A stretch of 64,000 nt of DNA from Acanthochromis polyacanthus (Eukaryota > Chordata > Actinopteri > Pomacentridae). Of the stretch, positions 22,613 to 35,000 are shown piece by piece. The notes below the pieces were generated by a model. The model saw only the letters and a program-made list of their open reading frames with translations, searched no databases and had not been told where the DNA came from. Location of the stretch: assembly GCF_021347895.1 (NCBI RefSeq), contig NC_067123.1, positions 434,001 to 498,000 of the forward strand, in the 5' to 3' direction. The position numbers and the translations under genes are program-made. Each line of letters opens with the position of its first letter. Positions within the stretch are counted from its first letter, which is position 1.

Positions 22613-23960
22613 TACGCTACCAGGCAAAAGTTTGGACTGGCTCCTAATTTTTCTGTCATTGGTTCATATTACCTAAATTATGAGCTTAATTTAGCCATGT
22701 TTCATTTGTAATCACAGTAGAACTATAGATAAGAACACTGAAAACTAAACTGAAGCATCTAGCATAAAATACTGTTAAACTGTCTAAATCTGTGACCCAT
22801 CTAAATAGCCTCCTTTAGCTTTGATAACTACGTGACAAATTTGAGGCATTCTTGCAGTCTGTGACATGAGATAATCACTTGAAATTTCCTCCCATCCTTC
22901 TGCCAACATCTCAAAGGTTTGCAGCACTTGTGGGTTGCTTGTTCTTGACGTTTCTGTCCAGTTCATCCCATGCAAGTTCGATGGGGTTAAGGTCAGAGGA
23001 TTGAGCTGGCCAAGTCATAATCCTTAGCTTCCCCTCCTCTTCTACCTCTGACACAGTGTGGATGTGTGCTTTGGATCGTTGTCTTGTTGTACTGTGAATG
23101 TCTGTCCCACTAAATGCAGCCCAGAGGGAATGTCATGCCTCTGTAAGATACTGTGGTATCCATGCTGATTTAGAATTCCTGAGACTTCCTGCAGATCATC
23201 AGTCTGTCCCCCTGCTAAACAGCCCCACACCATCATGCTACCTCCACCATGCTTTACTGTGGGAACAACACACACAGCAGTCGAGCGTTCTCCAACCCTA
23301 CGTCAAACGTATCTGCACCGTTTTGATCCAAACATTTCAAACTTTGACTCATCTGTAAACAGAACTGTTTTCCATTCTTCTACAGTCCAGTTTCTATGTT
23401 CTTCAGCCCACTGAAGTCTCTTCTTTATGTTCTGCTTTCCCAGCAGCTACCCTGCCTTTCAGACCAGAATCCTGCAGTCTACAGTCACAGTATCCACCAA
23501 CACCTTATTGCTCCTGGTTGAGTTTAGCTGAGCTCTTATTTCTGGGGCTGTCTTTTGTCTATTTTGAATACTGGTGACCCTGATGAACTTATCTTCAGCT
23601 TTAGACGTGACTCTGCTTCTACCAGAACTAGATCTGTCTTCATGTCAGCCTGTTTCTCTTCATATTGCTTTAATGGTTTGGTGACTCCACTTTGTGAGAC
23701 TTTAACTTTGAGCAATTTGTCTTGTAGAACAGCCTTCTTTTTTCAAAACCTGAATTTCGATCCTTTTATCTTTGCTTAACTGAGGTTTTCTGGCCATTTT
23801 TGTGCTACTTCAGATTTCTAAATCTTCCAATTAGCCAAAGACATTCTTCTTTCCAGAAATTATCAGTCTTTTATATCAGCTCAAAAAGGTAACACAAAAT
23901 ATTTGTAAACAGAGTAAAGAACTGTGAACCAAGGTGTGAAAAACATTCTGTTTGGATTAC
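22613..23960 (-). mobile_element. Tc1-like DNA transposon, decayed
   Basis: The left end starts TACGCTACCAGGCAAAAGTT, a typical fish Tc1 terminal repeat. On the minus strand, a transposase reading frame starts at 23797 (MARKPQLSKDKRIEIQVLKK, then CSTRQIA) and is soon broken by stops. Later fragments include VVPTVKHGGGSMMVWGC, LNQHGYHSILQRHDIPSGL, QQDNDPKHTS and EMLAEGWEEISSDYLMS, the expected DDE order. The right terminal repeat is not recognisable, so the right border is approximate. It is a non-functional fossil. Confidence 0.85.
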
Positions 23961-24215
23961 ATAGTTATTACAGGGGACATGCAACCCTTTGTAAAGATAT
24001 TTGAAGTGTTTTAACCAAACAAAAGAGGGTAATGTTGCTACCTAAACCTTCTAGTAACGCTCTCATTAATAAATGCTTAGAAATATCCCTACTTGATGCC
24101 ATACTTGATTAAATTTTGTTCATAGCATACTCATGAATGTTCTTGCAATAATTAGAAACAAATTGCTAAAGTTAGCTCTTAGTTGGGCTGTTTTGACAAA
24201 AATATGAGAAAATTA

Positions 24216-24724
24216 GGTGTCATCATGCGGGTCAAAATTAACCCATTTTAAAGTTTGAAAATGTGGAAAAAAAAATATTTTCACAGTGAAACTTCTGATG
24301 TCCACATTTTCAACATTTCTGGGAAATCTTTGAACATTTTTGGTGGAAAAAAAGAAATGTTAAAAATGTTTCTTAAGAACATTCATTTAAAAAAATGGGA
24401 TTTTGGTTGGTTTTTTTGTGAATGCTTTTAAACAAAATATCAGAAATTTTACTGATATATATGTAACCACTTAAAATATTTTTAAGATTTTTCTGGAAGA
24501 TTTTAACTCATTTTTTGAAAATATCGATAAGAATTTTCTTGCCAAATTTGGGGGATTATTTTTTTTTAAAAATAATACCTTTAAGGAATTATTTTAAGGA
24601 ATTTTCTTCCAGAAGGTTTTGTAAATTTTCAGAAATTTGGGGAATTTTTTTGCTGAATTTTTGGATCTTTTTCAGACAAGGAAACAATATTTTTGGTGCC
24701 TGTAAATGAAGACAACAGGAGGGT
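24216..24724. mobile_element. MITE, copy B
   Basis: Same family and orientation as copy A at 13057-13542, ending AGACAACAGGAGGGTT. The left end carries CATGCGGGTCAAAATTAACC. The hairpin region is imperfect here. Confidence 0.6.
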
Positions 24725-24789
24725 TAATGTCTACAGACATTTAGCTCCTCGGTACGTCCTGTACTTTTATTTTGACATTTCCTGCTCAC

Positions 24790-24877
24790 CTGGTTTAACG
24801 GTGACGTTAACGTAACCTTCTCCGTAAGCTCCGTCTCCGTCCACCGTCACCTCGAACTCATACAGACCCACCGTCAG
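24790..24877 (-). CDS. KIAA0319L: KIAA0319L exon, end of PKD1
   Basis: The acceptor is TGTCAG|CTGACG and the donor ACCAG|GTGAGC. It encodes residues 311-339 with [20 protein letters not shown], the PKD1 G-strand region. It is separated from the preceding exon by an 89-bp intron (24878-24966). Confidence 0.93.
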
Positions 24878-24966
24878 CTGACAGACAGAAAGAAGAAGCC
24901 GTCCTTCAGAGACAAACTGAAACCGCTTCATGCTTTTATTCTGAAACAGAGCGTGAAAGCTGCTAC

Positions 24967-25064
24967 CTTGCTGAGCTTCAGTGTCTTGCTGTGCTTCCCC
25001 TCCATCACCCCGCTGTAATCTTTGGGATGAGTTATCAGACGCCAGTCGAATGCATAGTTGGTCC
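24967..25064 (-). CDS. KIAA0319L: KIAA0319L exon, middle of PKD1
   Basis: The acceptor is CTCTGCAG|GGACC and the donor AGCAAG|GTAGCA. It encodes residues 278-310 including [20 protein letters not shown], nearly identical to the human segment. Confidence 0.93.
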
Positions 25065-25439
25065 CTGCAGAGGAACATTAATAAAACATTAAAGCTGTTC
25101 AAGCTCTTAATTAAAACCTGTCACATAAGAACAACCTCAGGATGAGGACTTCTGCTATCGCTGCAGCCGTCAAGAAGGGATCAAGGGATTAAAAAAAAAT
25201 AATGATGTGGCTCTTTGAAACTAGATCATCGTTTTACAGATTCAAAAGGTTCAGTCTGATGTACAGTAAGAAGGTGACTGGACCGTAAACAGGCTGAATT
25301 CATCCAGAAACATCACAACAAGCAGAAAAACAGCTTCTTCCTCTCAGCTAGAAAACAGCTAACACCCTCCTAAACAGCTAAAACACAGCTAACACCCTCC
25401 TGAACTGCTAAAACACAACTAACACCCTCCTAAAACAGC
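25065..25439 (-). other. Intron leading into the 39-bp array
   Basis: Unique sequence, then irregular copies of ACAGCTAACACCCTCCTAA from about 25330, which look like the origin or decayed edge of the adjacent array. Confidence 0.5.
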
Positions 25440-26545
25440 TAAAACACAGCTACCATCCTCCGGAACAGCTAAAACACAGCTAAAAAAAAAAACTCCTGAA
25501 CAGCTAAAACCCTTCTAAAACAGTTAAAACCCTCCTGAACAGCTAAAACCCTTCTAAAACAGTTAAAACCCTCCTGAACAGCTAAAACCCTTCTAAAACA
25601 GTTAAAACCCTCCTGAACAGCTAAAACCCTTCTAAAACAGTTAAAACCCTCCTGAACAGCTAAAACCCTTCTAAAACAGTTAAAACCCTCCTGAACAGCT
25701 AAAACCCTTCTAAAACAGTTAAAACCCTTCTGAACAGCTAAAACCCTTCTAAAACAGTTAAAACCCTCCTGAACAGCTAAAACCCTTCTAAAACAGTTAA
25801 AACCCTCCTGAACAGCTAAAACCCTTCTAAAACAGTTAAAACCCTCCTGAACAGCTAAAACCCTTCTAAAACAGTTAAAACCCTTCTGAACAGCTAAAAC
25901 CCTTCTAAAACAGTTAAAACCCTCCTGAACAGCTAAAACCCTTCTAAAACAGTTAAAACCCTCCTGAACAGCTAAAACCCTTCTAAAACAGTTAAAACCC
26001 TCCTGAACAGCTAAAACCCTTCTAAAACAGTTAAAACCCTCCTGAACAGCTAAAACCCTTCTAAAACAGTTAAAACCCTCCTGAACAGCTAAAACCCTTC
26101 TAAAACAGTTAAAACCCTCCTGAACAGCTAAAACCCTTCTAAAACAGTTAAAACCCTTCTGAACAGCTAAAACCCTTCTAAAACAGTTAAAACCCTCCTG
26201 AACAGCTAAAACCCTTCTAAAACAGTTAAAACCCTCCTGAACAGCTAAAACCCTTCTAAAACAGTTAAAACCCTCCTGAACAGCTAAAACCCTTCTAAAA
26301 CAGTTAAAACCCTCCTGAACAGCTAAAACCCTTCTAAAACAGTTAAAACCCTCCTGAACAGCTAAAACCCTTCTAAAACAGTTAAAACCCTTCTGAACAG
26401 CTAAAACCCTTCTAAAACAGTTAAAACCCTCCTGAACAGCTAAAACCCTTCTAAAACAGTTAAAACCCTCCTGAACAGCTAAAACCCTTCTAAAACAGTT
26501 AAAACCCTTCTGAACAGCTAAAACCCTTCTAAAACAGCTAAAATA
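25440..26545. repeat. 39-bp minisatellite of about 27 units
   Basis: Each unit is a dimer of two related monomers, CCCTCCTGAACAGCTAAAA (19) and CCCTTCTAAAACAGTTAAAA (20). A CTCCTG/CTTCTG variant marks every third to eighth unit. On the KIAA0319L sense strand each unit carries TTTTAACTGTTTTAG, resembling a branch site plus 3' splice site. The 360-codon minus-strand open frame is an artefact (39 = 13 codons). Confidence 0.95.
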
Positions 26546-26798
26546 CCTCAACTCCTATATCTAGTTTGATTGTCTGTGTTTTAACTGTCAAAGCTGTCTT
26601 TAAAGCCGCTATGTAAATAAAGTTATTACTATAAAGCTGATTCTGTCTCATAAAAACAAATCTTCTTCAGATGTGTAGATTTTTAGTAACTGGCTGCCAC
26701 CTACACACTGGAGCAGCATAAAAGCATTAAAAGTCAGCCTCTGTGGGTAACAAATCAGCCTCCAGGTGATGATTTGTGATATTTTACCAGTGTTTTAC
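26546..26798 (-). other. Short intron stretch with a LINE-tail-like motif
   Basis: 26580-26635 (GCCGCTATGTAAATAAAGTT) resembles the 3' end of fish L2-type LINEs; too short to assign. Confidence 0.3.
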
Positions 26799-26897
26799 CT
26801 GACGGAGGTGGAGGGACCACAAAGGCGTTGAGTTCAACCTCGTTTCTGGGCAGCGTTACCTCGACGCTCACGCCTGCCGACACCACCAGCTCCTTCA
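26799..26897 (-). CDS. KIAA0319L: KIAA0319L exon, start of PKD1
   Basis: The acceptor is CCTGCAG|TGAAGG and the donor CGTCAG|GTAAAA. It encodes residues 245-277, KELVVSAGVSVEVTLPRNEV and on to PPPPS, closely matching human KELVVSAGESVQITLPKNEV. Confidence 0.92.
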
Positions 26898-27752
26898 CTG
26901 CAGGGAAAAGCACAAGAAGGAACGTTTAGAGGACAGCGAGGCGAAGGAAAGTCTGACAAGGAAGAAGGCTGGGGCCGATTACACATCGTTTTATAATCTA
27001 AAGATCCATCAGAGAGCAGAAACAGAGCTAAAAGGAGAAAACCAGACCTGAATCTGCCAAACAGAACCAGAACTCCTAATAACTGGATGTTTGAAGACAA
27101 TGAAATACAAAATTATTAAGTTCTCTGAGAAACATTAAGAAAAAAACGTCTTAAAAATTAGAAAATGTATAAAACGTGTTAAAAATCTTTTCAAAATGTC
27201 AAAAGAAATCATAAGAAAATTCTGTGAAAAATAATTAAACGTTAGTGAAACGTGGAGAAACGTCTGGAAAATGTTAAAATATTAAAAGGTCTGAAAAGAG
27301 CTGAAAATGAAATAAAACAAAATAAAATATAATAATATAAAATGAATTAAAATAAAATGAAATAACATAAAATTAAATCTAGTGACTTAAAATGAAACGA
27401 AATAAAACATAAAATTAAATGTAAAAAAAAGTAACAAATGTCCCTGACGTATTTGTGTGAAAAATACAAAATGTCTGTAAAACTTGTGAGAAATACTAAA
27501 GAACAGTTTAAAACATGTAAAAGCAACATTTTCATAAAATGCCATAAATAAGAAATAAATTTAATATGACATTTTTGGTTATTGATAATTCTGAGGAAGT
27601 AGAAACTCCAGATGTTGATCAGCTGCAGAGAAACCTCCTGTTTGGCTAAAACCTGAACGTTTAGACTAAACAAGACGTCTGGCATCATTCTGGGAAACAT
27701 TTTCACAATATTCTGACGGCTTAGAGAGAAAATAACTCGCTGATTTGTCTGT
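26898..27752 (-). other. Intron with AT-rich repeats
   Basis: 27100-27540 is strongly AT-rich (AAATAAAATGAAATAA-type). No gene is seen. The interval ends at the LINE target site. Confidence 0.45.
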
Positions 27753-27929
27753 AAAATAACAGATTACTGACTTCCGGTGGAGCTCATGGAGTAGCAAGTC
27801 GCACTGAAAGCAGCTCCGCCACCTTAACCTCGAATATCCCTTTCAAACTCGCTATTTTGAACTTTTTTCGACACATTTGGCAATCGAAAGGGGCACAACT
27901 CATATCAGGCCATCGACGAAAAGGAAAGA

Positions 27930-28946
27930 ATGGGGAAACCTCAAGAAAGAAACACTTCGACCGCTAAGGCTAGCTCTCAACCGGACCAAGCTAACGCTAG
28001 CAATGCAGTAGCTAACAAGGACTCGGAGGTGCTCAAAGCTATTGCCAATCTCAAAACGGAGATTCTGGGTGACAGCAAGCAAAACATGGACAGACTTAGC
28101 CAGGAAATTAACAGCAAATTGGACAACGTGAGCCAAGAAATAAAAGGCAAATTGGACAACATTTCAGAGGATGTACAGGGCCTCTCGGAGCGGATGGATG
28201 AGGCGGAGTCCAGGATTAACAAAGTGGAGTGCTGGGCAGAGCAGGCAACCATTGCTCTGTGTACAAGCCTAGAACAGCACAGTAGTCTCCAGAAAAAGTG
28301 CTTGGACTTAGAATCACGATCTCGAAGAAATAATATTCGCATATTTGGCCTGGCAGAGAGCGAGGAGACCAACCCGGTGCCACAATTCATGGATACATTT
28401 CTGAAAACTCACCTGGAAATCCCACCGCAGATCGATTTAAAAATCCAGCATGCACACCGCTCCTTGACAAGTAAACCCCCGCCTAACGCACCACCGAGAC
28501 CCTTGATTATAAATTTCTCGGACTTCTCAACTAAAGAAATGGTCTTGAGAGAGGCATGGAAGAAACGAGTAAAGATTGGCTCCCGCTCCATATATTTCGA
28601 CCATGACTACCCCGCTGAAATCGTGAGAAGACGCAAAGAGTATGCTCCCATAAAGAAAATACTCAAGGAGAAAAGCATTCGTTTCCAAACTCCGTTTACC
28701 AACATGAGAATTCACTGGGAATCAGGAGTACGCACATACAGCTCCGCCCAGGAGGCTTTCAGTGAGTTGAAGAAACGCGGATGTGTCGCGGAGATTCCAG
28801 CCCCAGTTGACGAAGGATATGATCCAGTGCGGCGCCTACGGGAACTCCTGGGATGGCAGCCGACGGAGGACAGCGGCCCCGCGGTATCACGGAGAGCAAA
28901 AGCCAAGCTGCGGAGTTTCCAGAGGGAATCCGCAGAACAGGTCTGA
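27930..28946 (+). CDS. LINE ORF1 protein (coiled-coil RNA-binding)
   Basis: 338 residues. The N-terminal 30 are Ser/Thr/Ala-rich. Heptad-like coiled coil covers about 35-125 (KLDNVSQEIKGKLDNISEDV). An L1 ORF1-type RRM follows at about 130-235 (RRNNIRIFGLAE and PRPLIINFSDFSTKEMVLRE). The C-terminal domain at about 235-290 has IYFDHDYPAEIVRRRKEYAP. This is the L1 ORF1p layout: a trimeric nucleic-acid chaperone that packages LINE RNA in cis. The ATG at 27930 is the first in-frame start. Confidence 0.9.
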   Translation: MGKPQERNTSTAKASSQPDQANASNAVANKDSEVLKAIANLKTEILGDSKQNMDRLSQEINSKLDNVSQEIKGKLDNISEDVQGLSERMDEAESRINKVECWAEQATIALCTSLEQHSSLQKKCLDLESRSRRNNIRIFGLAESEETNPVPQFMDTFLKTHLEIPPQIDLKIQHAHRSLTSKPPPNAPPRPLIINFSDFSTKEMVLREAWKKRVKIGSRSIYFDHDYPAEIVRRRKEYAPIKKILKEKSIRFQTPFTNMRIHWESGVRTYSSAQEAFSELKKRGCVAEIPAPVDEGYDPVRRLRELLGWQPTEDSGPAVSRRAKAKLRSFQRESAEQV

Positions 28947-29269
28947 GTGGGTCTCCAGGCAACGTCTATTCATAACTTCGGCCTGACCAGCTACTCGGGT
29001 GGGGGAGTTGGCTCTTCTTGCTTATATGTTTGAACTACGTTGGACAAATAGGGTGGTGCCGTTTATGTCTATAGACGACGTAGCCGTCCTCCTAGGGCCC
29101 TCTTCTAAAGAAAGGCGTTCCCTTCGACCCTCCAACGGGGTCCAGTTTGAGGAGCAAAAGTCTCCTCTGGGCATAGTCAGCTCTGTTTTTGTTCATTGTT
29201 TGTGTTTCTGTTCACTTATTGTTCTGGGGCCACTGTTCCACATATACATTCATTTGATTTGCTGTCAGA

Positions 29270-32200
29270 ATGTCAAATAATTTGAAAATAGCTTCTCTAA
29301 ATGTAAATGGATTAGGTAGTCCATTCAAAAGGGAAAAGGTTTTAGACAAATTAAAAAAGGATGGGTTACAAGTGATATTTCTGCAGGAGACACACATGTC
29401 AAGGTACGAACACGCTAAATTTAAATGTTATGGTTACTCACACCTTTTTTACAGTTCATGCAAAAACAGTAGACAGAGAGGGGTAGTGACTCTAATATCT
29501 AATACACTAAATTTTGAATTGCTTACCAAGATAGAAGATAGCCAAGGCAGATATGTCATAGTAAAAGCGAAGATAGACGATACTGTGTGCACTTTTGCAA
29601 ATATCTACGTTCCTCCGGAGAGTAATAGAACCTTCTTAAAAACACTGTTTGACATCATTGTTACATTGAGTGAAGGGATATTAATCTGTGGCGGTGACTG
29701 GAACACCATTCTGAATCTCTCATTGGATACTACAAGTCACAAGAGACAAAAAACATATAGATCTAAGAACCTTAACGCCTTGATAAAAGAAATGGGGTTA
29801 TTTGATGTTTGGAGGAACCTCCACCCTAAAAACAAAGATTTTACGCACTACTCCCTCTCGCACCAGGTACATTCTAGATTGGACTTTTTTCTGATGAACA
29901 GCGTTGACCGTCATAAGGTAATAGAATGTTCAATCGGCACGTCTGATATATCAGATCATAACATAATTTACTTGACAGTTCAATTAACCAGTTCACCCAA
30001 ATCTACATTATGGAGGCTAAACATAAGTATACTTAACAAGGAAAATATCATAAAGGAGATTAAAAAAGAAATAACAACTTGTATAGCAGACAATGACAAT
30101 GACCAGGTTAAACCTACTATCCTCTGGGATACGATTAAAGCTGTAATGAGGGGTAAACTAATCTCGAGAACGGCCTATTTGAAAAAAACTAAAAGGGCAA
30201 TGTATGATAACCTCCAAAAAGATCTTAGAACTATGGAACTTAAACTATCACAAAATAATAAAGACATTAGCTTGCTTACCAAAATAAAAACCATTAAAAA
30301 CAAAATAAATGTATCTGTACAAGAGGAATTAGAAAACAAACTGAGATTTTGTAAACAATCCTTTTATGAATCTGGTCCAAAAGCAACAAAAATGCTAGCA
30401 AGACGCGTCCGGAAACAGCAGCTAAAACATGCTATACTCAAAATCAGAGACCCAGATACTGGTAATCTGACTTACGATGTTGAACAAATCCACGGTATTT
30501 TTAACAAATACTATAAAAAATTGTATTCATGTCCAATACCAATAGGAGAAAGTGATATTAACCAATACTTATCATGTCTAGACTTACCCTCTCTAGGATT
30601 AATACAAAATAAAGCCCTAACTGCACCTATTACTCCAAAAGAACTGAATAATGCAATAGGAAACTTAAAATCAAACAAATGTCCTGGAAGTGACGGTTTC
30701 TCAAATGAGTGGTACAAAATTTTTAAAGAGGAGTTAGCCCCTACTCTACTCAGGTCTCTTAATTGGACTCTCGACAGAGCTGAGATACCTCCATCCTGGA
30801 GAGAAGCGGTAATAACAGTTGTGCCCAAAGAAGGTAAAAATAAGGAATTCTGTGAATCATACCGCCCTATCTCCATATTGAACGTAGACTATAAAATATT
30901 TACTTCAATAATCTCTAAGAGGTTAGAAAACTATTTGTTAGAGTTAATCCATGAAGATCAGACAGGATTTATAAGGGGCCGTCAAACCCATGACAGCATT
31001 AGACGTACGTTACATATAATTGAGGAAGCTAAAAATCAAAAACTCAGTATGGCTCTCGTAAGCCTTGACGCAGAGAAAGCCTTTGACCGAGTTAGCTGGT
31101 CCTTCCTTTTTAAAGTGCTAGAGCGTCTAGGTTTTAACGACAAATTCATAAAATGCATACAATCAATATACAGTGCCCCAATGGCCAGAATAAAGATAAA
31201 CGGTCATTTGTCCACTCATTTTCAATTGTATAGAGGTACCCGACAGGGTTGTGGGCTTAGCCCCTCACTTTTTGCTTTGTTTATCGAGCCATTGGCCCAG
31301 GCAATAAGGCAGAATGTGGAACTACAAGGAATAACAATAGCAAATTCTAAACATGTTATCGCTCTCTTTGCTGACGATATTATCGCTTATCTTCAGAACC
31401 CTGAGTTATCAATCCCTAAACTTATGTCTACTCTGAAGGAGTTTGGACATTTGTCAGGCTATAATTTAAATATTACCAAAACACAAATTCTAACGATTAA
31501 CTACTCCCCTAGCAATTCATTAAGACAAAAGTATAAAATGACCTGGGATGCGGAAAAGATAAAATATTTAGGAGTATACATCTCACGAGATTACAACAGC
31601 CTGTTTAGTCTGAATTTTAGCAAACTACTGGATTCAATTAAAAAAGATTTAATACACTGGTCATCATTAACTTTAGATTTTTACTCCAGAATAGAAATTG
31701 TAAAAATGAACGTTCTACCTAGGTTTCTTTACCTCTTTATGGCACTGCCGGTTAAAATTCCAGATTTAGAATTCAATGCATGGGATAAGTTAATATCGCG
31801 ATTCGTTTGGGCGGGAGCTAGACCTCGAATTAAATATAAAACGCTTCAAATTGATAAAGAGCATGGTGGTCTGGCTCTTCCAAACCTGAGGCAATATTAC
31901 CTGGCAGCACAGATGAAAAATGCAGTATGTTGGTGTTCACCTGAAATCGAAGCCCGGTGGAAACAAATTGAGTTGAGTATGGGTGGAGCCCCACCTCAAT
32001 CAAAATTAGGGGAAAAAACTAAGCTGATTGATACTGGAAACTGCATCATGGAAAACACACTCTCTAATTGGCATGAAGTGGTGAAGAAATTTAACTTGAA
32101 TGACAAAACTTATTTATTGACATGGCCCTCCTTTTCTCTAAGGTTCCCACCGGGTAGGTCTGATCCTACATTTTCACAATGGAACGGAAAAGGCTTAACC

Positions 32201-33034
32201 GCCCTTTGTCGGTTTCTGGAGGGGGGCACCTTTAAGTCATTCGAAAAACTTAAAACTGAATTTGAACTTGAAAATACAGACTTATTCAGATATTTACAAG
32301 TAAGGCACTTTTATAGCCTTGAGGAACGGGAAGGTGCTCCCAGCCCCGAAGCAGACATTATCAAAATATTTACGAATGCCTACAAATGTTTACCCATTAA
32401 AACAGTATCCAAACTTTACAAAGGGTTTCAAAAACAAAATGGCCATAATACCTTGTATGTCAAATCAAAATGGGAAAAAGAGTTGTTTATCTTACTGTCA
32501 GAGGATGATTGGCATAAAATGTGTGTCACTCAACAAACAACAACTAGTTCAAATAGGTGGAGGGAATTTGGGTGGAAGTGTTTGATTAGATTCTTCATTA
32601 CTCCTCATATCACCAACAAATTCAAGGGGTCGCAACAGTGTTGCTGGAGACAGTGTGGCTGCACTGATGCCAATCATTCTCACATTTTCTGGACATGTCC
32701 AAAATTAAAATGTTTCTGGGACAGTGTGTTTAAAATTGTTGACAGCATTATGACTTATGCTATACCTAGGGACGCAAAGATTTATCTTTTGGGCTTGTTT
32801 CCTGAAGAGGCAATTCATAAACAGGACGAATATCTATTTAAAGTTTTGTCTATCGCTTCTAAAAAGGCCATTACTCGGAACTGGCTTAAATCTGACATTC
32901 CTCGAGTGGACCAATGGCTCGAAATCGTCGAAGAATTACACTCAATGGAAAAAATGACGTTCTTCCTCCGACTCAGAGGCCACATCTTCATAAAACTTTG
33001 GACTAAATGGCTTGAATATAAACGAGAAGCTTGA
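29270..33034 (+). CDS. LINE ORF2 protein (endonuclease and reverse transcriptase)
   Basis: 1254 residues. The APE-type endonuclease lies at about 1-235 with [28 protein letters not shown] and SDH catalytic motifs. Reverse transcriptase covers about 470-780, with [35 protein letters not shown] and the FADD catalytic box at about 700. A C-terminal Cys/His knuckle is at about 1123-1145 ([19 protein letters not shown]). This is the enzyme for target-primed reverse transcription. No catalytic residue is missing that I can see. Confidence 0.93.
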   Translation: MSNNLKIASLNVNGLGSPFKREKVLDKLKKDGLQVIFLQETHMSRYEHAKFKCYGYSHLFYSSCKNSRQRGVVTLISNTLNFELLTKIEDSQGRYVIVKAKIDDTVCTFANIYVPPESNRTFLKTLFDIIVTLSEGILICGGDWNTILNLSLDTTSHKRQKTYRSKNLNALIKEMGLFDVWRNLHPKNKDFTHYSLSHQVHSRLDFFLMNSVDRHKVIECSIGTSDISDHNIIYLTVQLTSSPKSTLWRLNISILNKENIIKEIKKEITTCIADNDNDQVKPTILWDTIKAVMRGKLISRTAYLKKTKRAMYDNLQKDLRTMELKLSQNNKDISLLTKIKTIKNKINVSVQEELENKLRFCKQSFYESGPKATKMLARRVRKQQLKHAILKIRDPDTGNLTYDVEQIHGIFNKYYKKLYSCPIPIGESDINQYLSCLDLPSLGLIQNKALTAPITPKELNNAIGNLKSNKCPGSDGFSNEWYKIFKEELAPTLLRSLNWTLDRAEIPPSWREAVITVVPKEGKNKEFCESYRPISILNVDYKIFTSIISKRLENYLLELIHEDQTGFIRGRQTHDSIRRTLHIIEEAKNQKLSMALVSLDAEKAFDRVSWSFLFKVLERLGFNDKFIKCIQSIYSAPMARIKINGHLSTHFQLYRGTRQGCGLSPSLFALFIEPLAQAIRQNVELQGITIANSKHVIALFADDIIAYLQNPELSIPKLMSTLKEFGHLSGYNLNITKTQILTINYSPSNSLRQKYKMTWDAEKIKYLGVYISRDYNSLFSLNFSKLLDSIKKDLIHWSSLTLDFYSRIEIVKMNVLPRFLYLFMALPVKIPDLEFNAWDKLISRFVWAGARPRIKYKTLQIDKEHGGLALPNLRQYYLAAQMKNAVCWCSPEIEARWKQIELSMGGAPPQSKLGEKTKLIDTGNCIMENTLSNWHEVVKKFNLNDKTYLLTWPSFSLRFPPGRSDPTFSQWNGKGLTALCRFLEGGTFKSFEKLKTEFELENTDLFRYLQVRHFYSLEEREGAPSPEADIIKIFTNAYKCLPIKTVSKLYKGFQKQNGHNTLYVKSKWEKELFILLSEDDWHKMCVTQQTTTSSNRWREFGWKCLIRFFITPHITNKFKGSQQCCWRQCGCTDANHSHIFWTCPKLKCFWDSVFKIVDSIMTYAIPRDAKIYLLGLFPEEAIHKQDEYLFKVLSIASKKAITRNWLKSDIPRVDQWLEIVEELHSMEKMTFFLRLRGHIFIKLWTKWLEYKREA

Positions 33035-33219
33035 ACCAATTCATATACCCTCCCCCTTTGTCCATCCCACTATTATTTGGTTTTCAATATCATCCTTTGT
33101 AATATGTTTCTTTTTATGTCTACAAGGAAGTGAACAGTGCCCCTAAGTGTTCGTCTTGTTCTGCTTGCTATACTGAAAACGATTCAAATAAAAAGTATCA
33201 AAAAAATAACAGATTACTG

Positions 33220-34139
33220 GACATAAAAGGGTTTAATCTGAATCAAAGGATGAACTGCATAAACTGTGATGTTCCCTGTAGAGAACTTTTCTTCTTTAAA
33301 GAACAGATTTAAACAGCTCCTCTTTAGTTTCTGAAGAGGTTCCAGCTGCAGTGACTCTGCTGGTTTTCTGTTTCCTTCTTCTCTTAATAAACAGATATTG
33401 TTCTTCTGGAACAAACTAATCAGTCGAGTTATTCCTGTTTGTAGAAGCCCAGCCAGTCTCAGCACATTCCTGTTGCTCAACCTAGCCGGGAGAAAACCAT
33501 CTGAGCATTCTGCTGGAAAACCTGCTGCCAGAGTCCACCTGCTGGACCTGGAGAACCGAACCGAGGACAGAAACTAAGCAGAAATTAAACAGAAACTAAG
33601 CAGAAACTAAGCAGAGACTAAACAAAAACTAAAGGAAAAACTGTCATTTTAAATACATTTCTGTTCATTCTGAACAGATTTAAATAATTTTGGTCAATTT
33701 TTGAGTCATTTTAGGAAGATTTTTGTCATTTCTGATGACTTTTGTTTAATTCTGGACAAATTTCCTGCAATTTTGGATCATTTTAAAGCCATTTTGGATG
33801 ATTTTCTCCAGCATTTTTGACACATTCAGTGTCATTCAGCAAATTTTCAGTCATTCTGGATCATTTTTAATCCCTTGAGAGAAATTATAACTGATTTTGG
33901 ATCATTTTCAAGGCATTTTAGACTATTTTCAAGTCATTCTGAGTAAATTTTCATCGTATTAGATCATTTCTGGGAACTCTTCTGTAATTTTGGATAATCT
34001 TTGAAGCATCATTTTTGGACAATAGAAAAGCCCTCAGAGAGCTCAGTCCTCCTCCAAGGCTGCTCAGTCAGATCATTTCCGACGGATGAAATCTTGAAAA
34101 CATTTGTGGCAGAAATCACAGCACCATAGAACGTGTCCA
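33220..34139 (-). other. Intron with degenerate TCATTTTGGA modules
   Basis: 33640-34030 repeats loosely the motif TTTTGGATCATTTT/GACAAATTT. No gene is seen. Confidence 0.5.
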
Positions 34140-34930
34140 TTTAATACAGATGAACCCACAAAGTAAACGACCTGCTCTGAGCACAGCTGGAACGTCTTCA
34201 AGAACCCACCAGAGACGTCCAGAAAAGTCCACTGGAGCAGCAGTCCAGAACTCAGCTGCTCCCATCATCTCCTCCTGTCTGATCATGCTGGATGGTGTTT
34301 ACCATGGGGAGCTGAGGTTCATGGTCACATGTGGTCTTCTATTCTGTAGTTACCTGGACATGTTTAGGTCAGTGGTGTTTATCTACAGAACCATTCTGGG
34401 TTTCATTCCTTCCCATTTGTCTTTAACGAGGAAACATGGAAGTCATAATCTCCCATCTCTGCAGTTTGTCGTCCTCAAAGTACCATCTGAACTGGACTAG
34501 AAAGCCTTTAGGTTTTCTGCACCTGCTGCTTGGAATAAACTACAATCTGAACTTAAACTTCCAGCCGTTGTGCCTCTGAATGAGTTTAAAGTTCTGGTAA
34601 AATCCTGACAGTCTCCCTGCTCTGTGAGCAAGTTTGAAAGTTATTCATTTTATCCGTTTCCTGTTTTAATGTGACGATGCTGCAGGTCTCCCCGTAAAGG
34701 AGGTCTCTGATCTCAGTGGGACTAACCTGGTTAAAGAAATGCTACATTTCTAAATACTAAACTCCTTTCCAGGAACGTTCAGCTGCTCTGGAACTCTCTC
34801 CCACCAGATCTCTGTAACATCAGACTCAGCTGTTCAGACTATTTATTCTCCGTTATCGTCGCTTTCTGTTCTGCTCTATTGTTTTTCTTGGGTGTCAAGG
34901 AAGGCACTTATAAATAAAATGTATTGTTAT
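34140..34930 (+). mobile_element. Probable LINE 3' fragment (L2/Rex-like)
   Basis: The plus strand has decayed coding sequence with features of the C-terminus of fish non-LTR elements (NSAAPIISSC; later the pattern HGSHNLPSLQF and AWNKLQSEL with stops). It is followed by a tail CACTTATAAATAAAATGTAT, a typical 3' end of L2-type LINEs. The clade is uncertain. It is non-functional. Confidence 0.45.
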
Positions 34931-35000
34931 TCTGCCAAGGAACACGGTGGAGTTATGTGACGATCGGCGTCTGTCTGTCAGCAACAGTACACAAAAACAG

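Larger units (their letters stand above)
27770..33202 (+). mobile_element. Full-length L1-like (L1/Tx1 group) LINE retrotransposon
   Basis: The element is about 5.43 kb, flanked by a perfect 17-bp target duplication AAAATAACAGATTACTG at 27753-27769 and 33203-33219. It has a 160-bp 5' UTR, ORF1, a 323-bp spacer, ORF2 and a 3' UTR ending AATAAAAAGTATCAAAAA. Both ORFs are uninterrupted. It sits antisense to KIAA0319L in the intron before PKD1. Intact ORFs and an unmutated target duplication imply recent insertion. Confidence 0.93.

Noticed and set aside
25469..26551. 360-codon Cys-Phe-Arg-rich repeat frame
   Set aside because: The 39-bp array is 13 codons per unit; no supporting signals.
28999..29280. 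93-codon frame between LINE ORF1 and ORF2
   Set aside because: Overlaps the ORF2 start, has no recognisable domain and fits an untranslated spacer.
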